Assembly: GCA_038025085.1 (NCBI GenBank)
Contig: CM076141.1
Span: 11,596,001-11,660,000 of the forward strand
Origin: Tetragonia tetragonoides
Lineage: Eukaryota > Streptophyta > Magnoliopsida > Caryophyllales > Aizoaceae
Direction of reading: 5' to 3'
DNA length: 64,000 bases
Below, piece after piece: positions 25,352 through 36,996 of this stretch. A program made the position numbers and the translations under genes. The notes beneath the pieces are model-generated. The model was not told the origin of the DNA, made no database searches, and saw nothing but the letters and a program-made list of their open reading frames with translations. The first letter of the stretch is position 1, and every line of letters begins with the position of its first letter.

Positions 25352-26100
25352 TGTTAGGATTTTTGACCCACAAAACAAAGTCTTACGGTTGGGGCCTAAA
25401 ATTTTTGATATCAATCGCGGATCGACTTAAACAATAAATACAGAAAATAACACACAATAACGGGAAAAAAATTATGGACCAAACAGACAACTAATCCAGT
25501 AACAATCTCAACAGTGATTACAATGTCGGAACCATTCGTTTTAGGAATGCAACCTAAAACAACCAATCACACATCCACAAGTCCACAACCAAGTATACTA
25601 CCCAACTTCTATGAACGCGGTCAAATACAATATTAATATCACCCTATCAATACTACTACTAAAATCACTAGGATTGGTACAAATATCTTTGTAAGAACCT
25701 ATTGATTTTGTGCCCGAACCAAGAAACGCTTCATCGTTCCGAATTAACAAACCTATCTAATATGAACTCACCTAATTAGGTCTCCCTCTTATTAAAAATT
25801 TCTTCAGTTTATTTTAGGCGGCTCAATATTCGAAGCGCTCTCTCTTTCTCCAATACCGTGTTGGCTTCTCACGGCATACCTCCTTGCGGCGAACTCACTG
25901 TCCTTTTATATACTAGCCGCTAACCCTCTGAGTCTTTTGGGAGAAACTAAATTCTCATCTAACTCCCATTAGCCAATTTAACTTATAATAATGGGCTACA
26001 GAACAAAACAATCAAAGAAGCCCAAAACTCAAAATTAGACATCACAGCAACATTACCGAATTCAACTTCGGTTATAACTATAAGCTTTTCATTTCTTTTT
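25352..26100 (+). repeat. LTR-like repeat, copy 1 (related to 63266-64000)
   Basis: Starts TGTTAGGAT and shares with the right-edge copy the ordered blocks AACACACAATAA, ACAACTAATCCA, AGTGATTACAATGTC, CTATGAACGCGG, CAATACTACTAC, CACCTAATTAGGTCTC and ACGGCA.ACC. No internal region or partner LTR lies nearby, so it may be a solo LTR or a short LTR element. The right edge is approximate. Confidence 0.55.
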
Positions 26101-26145
26101 CTTTTCCTTTTTTTTTCCATTTTATCTTTTGGTATATTTCACAAA

Positions 26146-27358
26146 GGGGGTTGCTATACGTAAATCGCAAATTACTAAATGTAAATCCCCACTTCCCACA
26201 CTACCCCTAAGTAATTTTCAGCCCTTTCTCTCTCTTCCTTCCTTTTCTCTCAACCAATTCTCATTTTCCTCTCAAATCTCTCTGTTATCTTTGAATCTAA
26301 GTTTGATCGAACAATAATTTTGATGCAATAATCGATCATAGTCAAGAAATTATTAGAATCTGATTTGTGAGAATGAACTTTCATTGCTGTTATTTTATCA
26401 TTCATTAGTTATATTAATGGGTGGCTCTTGATTAAAAAAAATAAAAAAAAAAAAACAAAGTTTATCGCCGGCATTCTCCATGCCCCACCCTCCACTGCCT
26501 CCCTTTATCTCTCTACGCAATTGTGGATTTTGATTTCAAAGTCAAATTACTCAATGAATCTTAATGTTACATATCTAATTGATTTGCCAAGTGTTTTGAA
26601 TCTGTATGCTTTTCATTTGGTACAAATTTCTTTTTCCTTGTTTGACTTGTCGTCCACCACACAACCGAATTCACCAACGGCGACTTCAACTAATCGCCCT
26701 CGCCGCCGGCCGACTTCCACCACCCTACTTTGCCAATCGGTACCTGCCTTCATTTTCCTCTCAAAGATAACACAAATTTTTTAAACCGATAGCTTAGAGG
26801 AGAGAGAATGAGAGTGGCGAGAGAGAGAAGGAGAGAGGAGAGAGAATGAGGGAGTGATGAGAGGAGGAGAGAGAAAAAAAGAAACGCAAAACGCAACCCC
26901 ACATCGCCGGCCCCACCGCGCCAGAACCGCCCCCACCACCGCCCACCACCGCCCGATCCCGCCGGAACCGCCCCCACCACCCGCCCCTACCACCGTCCTG
27001 CCGGAACCGCCCCCTCTCAGCCCAACAACAAACTCAAAACCCCAAACACACATGCTCTCTCTCTCCACCATAAAACCCTAACCTACCACCCCACAAAAAC
27101 CCAAAAAAAAAATTAATTCTTTTCATTATCTTAGTATCATCTAATTTCATAAAAGATATTGATTTTGATTAAAGAAATCATTCGTGTTTATCAGATTTTA
27201 GGTGTATTTCATTGTATAGAAGAAATATAATTGGGAGATTTCTCAGAGGAAAAAAAATAAGAAGGAGAATGCCTTTGCAAATGAAAAGGGTAATTTGGAA
27301 AGTATTGTGACAAAAATATTTGCGTTTAGTAATTTAGGATTTACGTTAAGCTATTCTG
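26146..27358. mobile_element. 1.2 kb non-autonomous TIR DNA transposon with 8-bp target duplication
   Basis: The ends share inverted GCTAT..ACGTAAATC followed by AAATTACTAAA. Identical octamers TTCACAAA flank it at 26138-26145 and 27359-27366. The interior is C-rich (26860-27090) and has no transposase. An 8-bp duplication points to hAT, although the GGGGGTTGC start would also suit a MULE with a degraded ninth base. Confidence 0.7.
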
Positions 27359-27482
27359 TTCACAAATTGGGATAACACCCAACACTCTGCTCCTTGCCTC
27401 TCCCTACCACTGCCACCTCTGCCCCACCGCCTTACCACCGTCGCCCCAACCGCCCCACGACCACCGTCATTGTTATCTTATA

Positions 27483-27921
27483 TTCTTCATCCCAAACAAA
27501 TATTGTCATTTGCTTTTGTATGGTCTCCAATATACAATTTTGACAGTAAATAATAACAGCAAGTACTAGTTTTGTGTAAGGCCAACTTACAAAAAAATGG
27601 GGTCACTATTTAGAAATGTAGGAATTATCTATGGTGAGCAGTGACAATTGTTTCATTGAAAAGTGACCTCCGTCTTACCAAAAGTTATAGAAAGACCGTT
27701 TTATAGAAGTTTTTGTGAAACAAGAATAGTGAATATATGAATAAATAAGTTATAAAAATATGATTTTTTGAAAGTACTATATTAAAAATCAATCTATTAA
27801 AAGTATTATTGTTACATTCACATTGTAAATCATAATATTTCACAAATTAACGGTTAATAAAGTTTGTGAATTTTGACTTTGAAAAAGTAAATGACAAGAT
27901 TAGTTTGGGATGGAGGGAGTA
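27483..27921. mobile_element. Stowaway-like MITE, copy 1 of a local family
   Basis: The left end CTTCATCCCAAACAAAT..TGTCATTT is the inverse of the right end AAATGACAAGATTAGTTTG plus GGATGGAGGGAGTA. The interior shares blocks with 33815-34076 (TGAAAGTACTAT, TTGTAAATC, GTTTGT). The left terminus is degraded. Confidence 0.6.
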
Positions 27922-28059
<138 letters not shown>

Positions 28060-28680
28060 AATGTTGTCAATTGCTACAATGACATGTAGGACTTGCCATG
28101 TAAGCCATAAGTCAAATGATTAAATAAGAGACTTAAACAATTCATGCATTTACTAAGCCATCTCTAATAAAAGCCATATTATTGACCTATTCATTTATGC
28201 AATCTCACGGGTAATATGGCATCTTTTGGTTCATTTCGGCAATTCATACGAGAATACCGTTTTGGGCTTTTGAGTTCCAAGTATTTAAAGCTTAAAATTG
28301 GGATTGAGAAACTGAGAATGCAGTACGTTATTTTTTGTATCTTGAATGGAAGAGGCTAGGTGCAACCCGTTTCGGTTCCTTCTAAAATTCCAACTTAATT
28401 TCATTGCATCCATTTGATACTTATGATATTTATTATTAGATTGGATATCAGAGTAAATTACAGTAATATAATAATAGTAGTATGGTTGCAGTAGTGGTAG
28501 TGGTGATCTTTTAAACTGGATATTGGACACTAGATAGTGGAGTAAATTTCAATAAAAATAATAAACAATGATTAGCGATAAAACGAGATATTGTATACGG
28601 AGTATTTTTTGTACTTTGTCCTACAATTAATGCAAAATTGTAGGTTTGTAGCATATTAAGGGGATATGACATATGCATAT

Positions 28681-28760
28681 TTATGGTCCAGATATGACAT
28701 TTGCGAAAGATATCTTGAAATTATGGTCCAGATATGACATTTGCGAAAGATATCGTGAAA
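28681..28760 (+). repeat. 40-bp direct tandem duplication
   Basis: Two adjacent 40-bp copies starting TTATGGTCCAGATATG differ at one base (TCTTG versus TCGTG). Confidence 0.9.
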
Positions 28761-29381
28761 TATACATTTAGAAATGTTTTATTTAATATTAATACACAGA
28801 CTGTGCATCGCACGGGAATGTAAGTGAATGTGCACAATTGCTATAATGACACGAGTGCATCCACATAAGCTTCTACATCATTATCATATGCCACATATAA
28901 ATAATGTCATACTCTAATTTATTACATTCACACTTTGGTTCAAGTTTGATTTTGATTCGATGTATGTTGGCCACCTTAGTTGTATATTTATTATTAATGC
29001 ATGCATCGGATTTGGGCAGTATAATGGAGAATAGATAGAAAAAGTATAACAATTTTATTTATGATCTTGGTAGATTCATAATTATTTACGAATTTATGTC
29101 ATTATAGAGGAATAATGATATGGTAATACTTAATTATTGAAAAATATTTTTCTTATTGTTTCATGTATTTATAGGCTATAAATTACTATAGTATGCTAAA
29201 AAGTTCGGACATCGCACGGGCCATACAACTAGAATTAAACAGGAAAACAACAAAGTTGATTTGAGTATAAAAAGGGAGAGGTCCATAGATTAGGAATGAA
29301 GTATAGCAAGATGTGACCTAAGCGAAAATTTTGTTACAAGTTTGTACAATAAAAATATATAATTTATTGTAAACACACAAA

Positions 29382-29408
29382 CCGTGCATCGCACGGGAAT
29401 GTAACTAA
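29382..29408 (+). mobile_element. Candidate Helitron 3' terminus
   Basis: The hairpin CCGTGC-ATC-GCACGG is followed nine bases later by CTAA and then T. Helitrons end in a short hairpin about 10 bases before CTRR and insert between A and T. Similar ends lie at 28801-28823 and about 29205-29232 (CTAG then A). No 5' TC end or helicase was found. Confidence 0.4.
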
Positions 29409-29639
29409 TATATATATATATATTTTCCGGGAGCATTATATTGAGACATGCCATCTAAGTAAAGAGCATAGAGCGCGCCACCTAATAATAAGCATAAAGG
29501 AACATTAATTATAAGGTAGTGTAGGATAGAAACACCCCCTCCTCCTCTCATGCATGTACAGTTGTACACTCTCTATCAGTCTTATATCCTTCTCTTCTGA
29601 TCTGTCTTTCAATAAAATCCATGCATACGTATGTACAAA

Positions 29640-29790
29640 TAACCATTGCATGCATGCATGCATATGCCATGCATGCATGCAGATGCCATGCATACAAACT
29701 CTGATGATCTGTGAATGGATCGAGGACCAATTAAATTAATTCACAAGGAGCCACCCATGAATAGGCAGGCTATAAAAGGGGACTTACAGC
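29640..29790 (+). promoter_or_regulatory. RY-motif cluster with a TATA box
   Basis: Several overlapping CATGCATG motifs (29646-29700) precede TATAAAAG at 29771-29778 in a spacing like that of a plant promoter. RY motifs are bound by B3 seed regulators. No coding exon follows, so this may be an orphan promoter or belong to a non-coding transcript. Confidence 0.3.
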
Positions 29791-30369
29791 TCGCTCGCTC
29801 CTCTTATCTTCCACAAAAACACACAGCAATTTGTATGCATATGCCATGCGTACAAACTTTGTTTGTTTGTTTTTTTTTTTTTCCGTGTTCTACGCATTCC
29901 TAAGACATGCTTGTATGTTTTCTAGGCGAACATTTACATTTCATTAGTAACAAGTAAGATAATCCATAATTATGATGATTGAGCTGCATATTGCATGTGA
30001 CCCTGGCTCGGTGAGAGAGAGAGAGAGAAAAGAAATGGTTGCATAGCTAGGATAAGAAAAGATACACACTTTGATAAAAGAACACAACCTTAGGAGAAAA
30101 ATCCCTTCTCACAGAAGCGAAAAACCACAATTTTGAGGATATATTGAAATGTTTTGGTTCTGTAGATATATGGACATGCTTTTGTTCTGTAGATCTATGA
30201 TCATCTTTTAGTTGCTTTCTACAGATTGTCTCACTCTGTTTATTCTTCACGATCGTCTTTGTCTCATTCTCTGAGGTTCGTGATTTCTCATTTTCTGTTT
30301 TGTTTCTCAATTTCAGTGGATTTTCATAATATTGGTGAGTATTTTTATGGCAATTTCTTAAAAATGCCA

Positions 30370-30411
30370 CAAGTTAATTACTCATATTACTAAATATGAG
30401 TAATTAACTTG
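30370..30411. repeat. Perfect 18-bp inverted repeat
   Basis: CAAGTTAATTACTCATAT and its exact reverse complement are separated by six bases. It sits between two copies of TTTCTCATTTTCTGTTTTG (about 30285 and 30418), so it may be a small element or a hairpin left by one. Confidence 0.7.
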
Positions 30412-30456
30412 TAGGAGTTTCTCATTTTCTGTTTTGTTTTCTTAGGCAAGGGTCAC

Positions 30457-31278
30457 TCCACAATGGTGACCGGCTAGAATTTCAGTCATGACAAAAATCA
30501 ATTTCAGTCAGTTTGTGACTTAAGTCACAAACTAAAATAGGTGGGGCCCATGCTAGAAATTTATCACATGAAGTACAGGCCAAAAGCAAAAAACGGAAAT
30601 AAATTTGAATCTTCATCCAACCAAAGCTTGCCACTTGTCAATAGCTGCCATAGCTTTCCACGGTCCACTAATGCGACGACACGTGGGAGCTCCTGAGTCC
30701 TTTATTGTTTTTGGCCTTTCGATTTTTCAAAGGCCTTTTTTTATTATAAAAAAAAATTTAAAAAAAATAAAGAAATTACCATAATTCCTAACTTTTCGTC
30801 CTCTATAAATTGACACCCCATTTAGTATATTTTGGCACACTTCTTCTAATACCCTTTGTTTCTCGAAAGTTGCGTTTAAACTTCATGTAATGTGATGTTA
30901 TTTATTTTTATTATTAATGGCTAATTTCGAAGCTTACTTAATTAGTAGTCATATAAAATATTTTCAATATTCATGACTAATTTGATATAATAGTATGACA
31001 ATTCTAATTAATAATAGGCTAATTATTACACTCATTTTATTATTTTAAATAAAAATCAGAAGTAATAATAATTGTTATTATTAAGTGTAGTTATTGCTTA
31101 ATCAACACTAAGTACGAAATTATTAGATTAATTACATGTAAGTATAACATATTATAAACATTAATACTTAATGATACTAGAATAATAATATATTGAATAT
31201 TGTAGGAGAGAAAAAAAAAAAGCAAGTGGAGGAGTGAGAAAGTTGGTCATGACTAGATTTTTAAGTCACTATTGTGGA
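30457..31278. mobile_element. Candidate TIR DNA element, non-autonomous
   Basis: The left end TCCACAATGGTGAC matches the reversed right end TCCACAATAGTGAC, and an inner GTCATGAC pair lies about 30 bp inside. Flanks do not show a clear duplication. The interior is AT-rich and non-coding apart from an ACACGTGG box near 30679. Confidence 0.5.
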
Positions 31279-33208
31279 ATGAAATTAATTTGGGTCATAA
31301 AAATGGAGAGAAGTGATGTGAAGGAGGGAGAAAATAAGTCACGACCAAAAAAATGGTCATGAGTGCTGATGCTCTCATGCAATTCAGTTCCGAGCAACCA
31401 CCCATCATCAAATTGAAAATTCAAAAAATAGCCACTAACAACGTGTGATACTGAAACTTGAGTGCCATGTAGACGCTTGCTCTTAATTAATCAAGACAGA
31501 GGAACTTCAACCAAAATTTGGAATGATTCAACCAAAATTAAGTGCCATGTAGACGCTTGAATAGTAGTAGAAAGAATTATAAAGTGAAAAAATGATCAGG
31601 TGAGAGAGAGCCGAAATTCGCAGGGCATCAAGGAATTAACTTTGCACTATCACGGAACTTTGTGTCCCACATCGACGGTTTGGAGCAATTTTTTTTCCAA
31701 CCTCATCTGTAAATAGAATAGGGGAGTCTTTATATTACAATATGGTTGTAGTTGAAAGCCCAATTGAAGCCTTCTTCACTGGGTCATAAGACTGGTTTAC
31801 CTTATCAAATTTCCATGGACGAGTTTGGTTTAAAAACATTGCTTTTAAAAGGCAAAAAATATTTTGCCACAAAAGAGTAGGATATAGTGCCAAATATTAA
31901 AATTGCCAAAATAAACTTTTATGTTGCACTACTTGTGGCAGTTTTTTATTTTTCCACAAAAAGATTTTGTGGCATTTTTTTGTTCTATTGTGGCAAAAAA
32001 AAAAAAATGCTACTAATCCTCCTTTTTCTTTTTCTTTTTTTTGACAAAATAATCCTCCTTTTTCTTGTAGTGTGTTAAGTTAAATTTGGATTTCGTTGTT
32101 GCACGTTCAAGTTTTAATAGGGCTGTTTTTTTTGGAGGATGGGGTTAACTTTTATTTATAATTGGAATAACTTCTATATGTGTAATAAGGTTAACCTCAT
32201 AGCAAGACTGACTTTGTTTCTGAAGATAGAGGGTTGTTGACATTTATTTTGGGGTGAATGTGATGGACCATAGGAAGATCGAATTCATTTTACTAGATCC
32301 TTTGTGAGAACATTTAGAAATAGATTCGTTACTTGTCATGCTTATCAGTAGTTAACATAGGAATAGATATCTTAAACTAGATGTTGTAGCTAGCAGTGGA
32401 CTAGAAAAATTGCGCAATGGGGCAAGATTGAACTTAAATGCGCCATAAGCCAATTTCTGGGAAAATTGCTGAACATCCTAAATGTTTTTCATGATTGGCT
32501 AAAAATGCTCTATTAAGTTTCTTTATTTCGATCTTATGCCAATAATTGCTGATTTTAATCATCATACATGTATATATGCTTTATATGTCAGCTTTGTATG
32601 CTTTTCAAATATGCTTACCGTGCTAACATACTGATTTTATGTCCCTCTTAAGTTAGTACATTTGCCGTTTCTATTGTTTCATTTGTTGTTTCACAATGGC
32701 GCCTCTTGTTCTGTTTTGTGATTACGTGTATGGTATCCTTGTTCGCTTAATTGATAGATGTGCATTTTCATGAGATAATTTGCAGTTCTTTTCGATCTGA
32801 ACCTTATTTAGATCTAAGGTTTTGCTAACAACCATGGGGAACTTCATCGCTTGAGCTAATTATGCTGGTTTGGTTTTGCCCCAGTGTTATGGTTCTTTCC
32901 ATTTAGGGGAACAACAATAACCCTCAGTGGGAGCTATAGAATGGATCTTCGTTGGGGTTGCCAAATTGTTAAGAGTATAACTCAGATGTAAGTGTCCCAC
33001 ATTGAAAGAATTGGAGAGAGTTGGATTATTGTACATAAGTTAGTGGGTTACTCAACCTAACACTGATTGATTTTAGGATGGAACTCCACGCACTACCCAC
33101 ACACTAGGATTATATGCAGTCTACTCTCCTCCACGTGTGGCCTGCAGACGGTAGGCCGTAGATTAGCTTTTTTTTTTTGTTTTTCCTTTTGGATCATAAT
33201 TATAACCA
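31279..33208. other. Non-coding region
   Basis: No gene recognised. A CACTA-like right end (TTTTTCTTGTAGTG, ending 32072) and a possible left CACTAC at 31928 suggest a small decayed CACTA element. TGTCCCACAT motifs at about 31660 and 32995 resemble LTR starts, but no partner ends were found. Confidence 0.35.
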
Positions 33209-33211
33209 GCA

Positions 33212-33300
33212 CACTACAAAAATAATTAGGACTAATGGGTTTTTTTTTTTTTTTGCCATAATAAAGCAAAATGCCACTAAACCTAAATTTTCTTGTAGTG
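33212..33300. mobile_element. Miniature CACTA element
   Basis: An 89 bp element that starts CACTACAA and ends TTGTAGTG. It is flanked by identical GCA trinucleotides (33209-33211 and 33301-33303), the 3-bp duplication typical of CACTA transposons. Only the ends and a T-tract remain. Confidence 0.75.
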
Positions 33301-33814
33301 GCAGTATAAGGTATCATTTACAATCCCCAAATGAGTGCAAGGGTTGGGAATCTTGGGATCAGGTAGGAACTAATCTCAGCTATCCATTTTAGCTAAGGAG
33401 CAAGATGGTATTTGCATATTTAAGTATTTAGCAAAAATAAAAACCCATCCCCCTAGCTCAGGCCCCACTATCTCACCTCTGGTCCTCCTACTCCAGGCCA
33501 CCACCACCCCTGCCCTACTGCCTACCGCCCCACCGCCGCCTCCTTGATTGCCCTACGACCACTGATGTGGTCGTCGAGTACAACAACAAAAAATCAAATA
33601 TTTTATCCTAAAATCTAGAATAGAATGAGTACATGTCCGTTCCCGCGGAGAAAGTAAATTAAAAAAAAATATGTGAGTCTAATTAATCTAATGTACAATA
33701 ATAAAAGAACAAAAAAAAGATCCAATACTAAAAACAACTAATTAAAGCTAAACTATAGATAAACATAAACCAATTGGGAGAGGGGGTTTGAGTTGATAGA
33801 AATAACTATAAACT

Positions 33815-34076
33815 AATCCATCCATTTTAGAAAAACCTTAACATTTACTTTTACACGATCTCCAATGCACTACTTTGAACTTAAATAATTGTATTTATAT
33901 GAGTACATAAATATAAAAAAATATAATTTTCTGAAAGTACTATTTAAAAAAAATTATTATAAATATAATATTTTTATATTGTAAATCCTTATATTTTTTT
34001 CATAAACCAATGGTCAAAGTTTGTAAACTTTTACCTTCAAGAAACAAATGTTAAGATTTTTCCGAAACGGATAAAG
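33815..34076. mobile_element. Stowaway-like MITE, copy 2 of the local family
   Basis: The left end CCATCCATTTTAGAAAAACC pairs with the right end TTTTTCCGAAACGGAT. The inner AAAGTACTATTT, ATTGTAAATCC and GTCAAAGTTTGTAAA blocks match the element at 27483-27921. Exact ends are uncertain. Confidence 0.6.
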
Positions 34077-35003
34077 TAATAATAAATTCTAAAGGTAAAA
34101 CAATATATAATCTAAAGCTTAATGAAACTAGTTAAACTGCCAAATTAGTAGCGTCTATAAAATAAATTCAACTAATGAATAAAAAGTACTCAATAAATAT
34201 TAGCATCCACCATGTAAATTAATTTATCATCGATAAATATAGTTGTTCAATTAAATGGGTTAATTGTAGAGTGAACCTTACGAAGGTAATAACTCCATGT
34301 TCTATCTTGATATTCACTCTTGGAGCGTCCTAAAATTAAGTCTAACTGAATAATCCGTTGATAAGACCTTTAATATATTAGTAGCATTTTAAGAACTAGT
34401 AGAGCCTCATTGACCCTAAGCAAGTAGAGCACCTTAGAAAGTCTAATTTAACTTGGATTATAGCTACAATAAGCAAAATCTTAACCGTCTCACTATAAAT
34501 TAGTCGCTACTTATGTCAAACAACTTATATAATTACAGATACAAGTATTCAACTAGCAATAGATATACTAATAGACGATGCTTGATGTTGGTGGTGGGAG
34601 TGAAACTGATGATCGAGTTAAAGAATCTTGCAATAATATATGGATCGGAGTGTCGTGTTGCGACCCATACTGGTGCAGCAACAAGGGTGGATGGGGTACT
34701 TGTAGTTAATTAGCAGATGATGCATGACCGACGACGTACGTGGTTTATTATCTACCCAGCTAGCGACTTATAAATTAGGAGTTGTACGTCCTCCTAGTAA
34801 GTGGCGTTCACTTGTATGTTACGTTTGGGTATACCATGTATGTTGTTTGAATGGTATCATTATTGTTTGTGTGGTTCTGTTTATGAAAGACTCAATAATA
34901 TATATGTTTGTCAATGTGTTAATTTCTAACTACATATATAGTAGTAGTAGTTCTTTTGTAGTTCTTCTAATTTTCTTGTCTTTTATGTCATTTCTTTAAC
35001 ACT
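34077..35003. other. Non-coding AT-rich region
   Basis: No recognisable gene, RNA or repeat boundary. Confidence 0.35.
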
Positions 35004-35021
35004 AACTAGTTTAAGGCCTTT

Positions 35022-35029
35022 GACGAGCC

Positions 35030-35072
<43 letters not shown>
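35022..35072 (+). mobile_element. Extremely truncated retroposon: 9 bp plus poly(A)
   Basis: The inserted sequence is GACGAGCCC followed by about 42 A. It is flanked by identical 18-bp direct repeats AACTAGTTTAAGGCCTTT at 35004-35021 and 35073-35090. This is the expected footprint of LINE-driven target-primed reverse transcription that stopped almost at once. Confidence 0.85.
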
Positions 35073-35076
<4 letters not shown>

Positions 35077-35090
35077 AGTTTAAGGCCTTT

Positions 35091-36996
35091 ATTAATCATG
35101 AATATATCAACATTATTCGGAGAGGAAAATAAAAAAAATAACAAATAAGTCAAAAGAATATTAAAGTATGTTTCTTCACACAAGTTTTAAAACTAAAAGT
35201 TCAAAGTAGGCTAGAAATATCAACTCAAGGATTCAAATTGATGCTCCTTCACACCTTTTCACATGACTTCCTGATTATCAACCTTACACTCAGTGGCCGG
35301 ATATTTAGTGGCTTTTTTGGGTAAAATTATTCTCTTTTTTTCTTCTCTTATTATCATTAACAATAATTTTTTTTTTGCTAATCATCATTAACAATAATTA
35401 AAAAACAAGAAAACTGTGGAAAATGTCACTAATGCACCAGTGTGTATCCGTCACTGCTTACACTTATAAAAAATGCAAGAAAAGATATAATCTTATACTC
35501 CACTACTTAGATCACATAAGTTGGACGAGACAAATTTCTATTTTTGACCGTTACCACATTATCACTACTCAACTTTCACATAACATATGATTTATGCATT
35601 ACTAACTTAAAATATACTTAGAGTTGTCAATGTTTGATACGACACAATAACAAGACACGAACACAACTCGAAACTACCGAGAGAAACACGATCACGATAC
35701 AACACGAACAACCGTACCCAAATAATCTATCACGATTACACCAAATTGTCTTGAAGTTTAATTTCAAATCAAATTTATGTGTATTGATTCCGATACAAAA
35801 TCAAACACAAGACGACCCAACACGATCTGTTTGATTGCTCTACTTATACTATCGTACATCAATGATATTACAAGTGAGGCACGAGGATTATAAAGAGAGT
35901 AATCAGTCAGAGAAACAAATTAATATTCATAGTCAGATAAAGAGGATAACAATAAACCAGCAAATAACCCCAATATATATGCCTTGGTGCTATCCCAAAT
36001 CAGGTGTGATCACAAATCCCAAACCCTAAACGTTTTGGCCGTTATCCTTTTTATCTTTCGGATCAGGTAAACTTTTTGTATCTGAAATGTTTAAAACCTC
36101 TAGCTGCAAACAAAGATTGCAAATAAACATTCCGTATCTGAAATGTGTAAAATCTGTGGCCGCAAACAAAGACTGAAAATTAAGCACATATATGTAGAGT
36201 CTGATTCACTTCAATGTTATTTTTCAACTAAAAAGAACAAAGAAGGGCGACTTCTCGGCTTTTTTTAATTTGTGATCAAGGACCAATATAAATACAATAT
36301 ATAACATCGAAGGGGAGAATAGAACTTGAAATTTAATGTGCCTAAAGATTTGAACTCCTAAACTCTAGGCTGTTGTACTAACTCTTATGTCAAATGTGGT
36401 AATAATTTACTTTATATACTTTGTATAATATAACATATACTTTAAGGCTATCACATAACATGCTTTTGGAAAAACTAGAGTTTTTTTAACGTGAACATAA
36501 ACCTCACTTATTCAAGCTTCCTTAAATGCAAATTATTATTTCATTATGGGATTCTCTCACTTTAATTTTATCTTTTCAACAATGGATCGATAATTGATAA
36601 TCATAATATCTAAAAAAAATCAGATTTTGCTAAAATCAAATGGCACATTGTGTTTTATAGTTTTGAATAATTTAATTAAGTTGTACGGTTATTTTAAACT
36701 ATCAAACTTAAATTATATACAACTAAATTATTGAAGACTAAAATTAATTTAAAATAATATGATAAAACTTAAGCCGTTGCAACGCACGGACTACAAAGTT
36801 AGTTACTATTAACCACAATGACAAATCTTCATTAGTTTTACAATTGAAATATATCATTTACCACTTAGAATTAACAAGCATGCATACACATAATTTGAAG
36901 CAACGTTTGCCTCAACACCCAGTTCCAGTTGGGTGTTGAATGCTTGTAATTCTGTTTCTTAATCTTAATGAAGTTGTTGGTTTAGAGAAAATAAAA
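35091..36996. other. Non-coding AT-rich region
   Basis: No gene recognised. A GTTGCAACGCACGG hairpin-like end (36774-36789) resembles a Helitron terminus, and a CAACACCCA..TGGGTGTTG hairpin lies near 36912-36938. The two AAATGTNTAAAANCT copies near 36090 and 36145 are a short local duplication. Confidence 0.35.

Noticed and set aside
26750..27081. Proline/glycine-rich frames near 26.9 kb
   Set aside because: Low-complexity interior of the non-autonomous TIR element, with no start context, domains or splice partners.
33480..33560. C-rich proline-coding tract as an exon
   Set aside because: No splice sites or conserved sequence. It resembles the C-rich tails at 25300 and 27400 and is repeat-derived.
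36912..36938. CAACACCCA hairpin as a terminator
   Set aside because: Intrinsic terminators of that kind are not used by plant nuclear genes, and no gene ends there.
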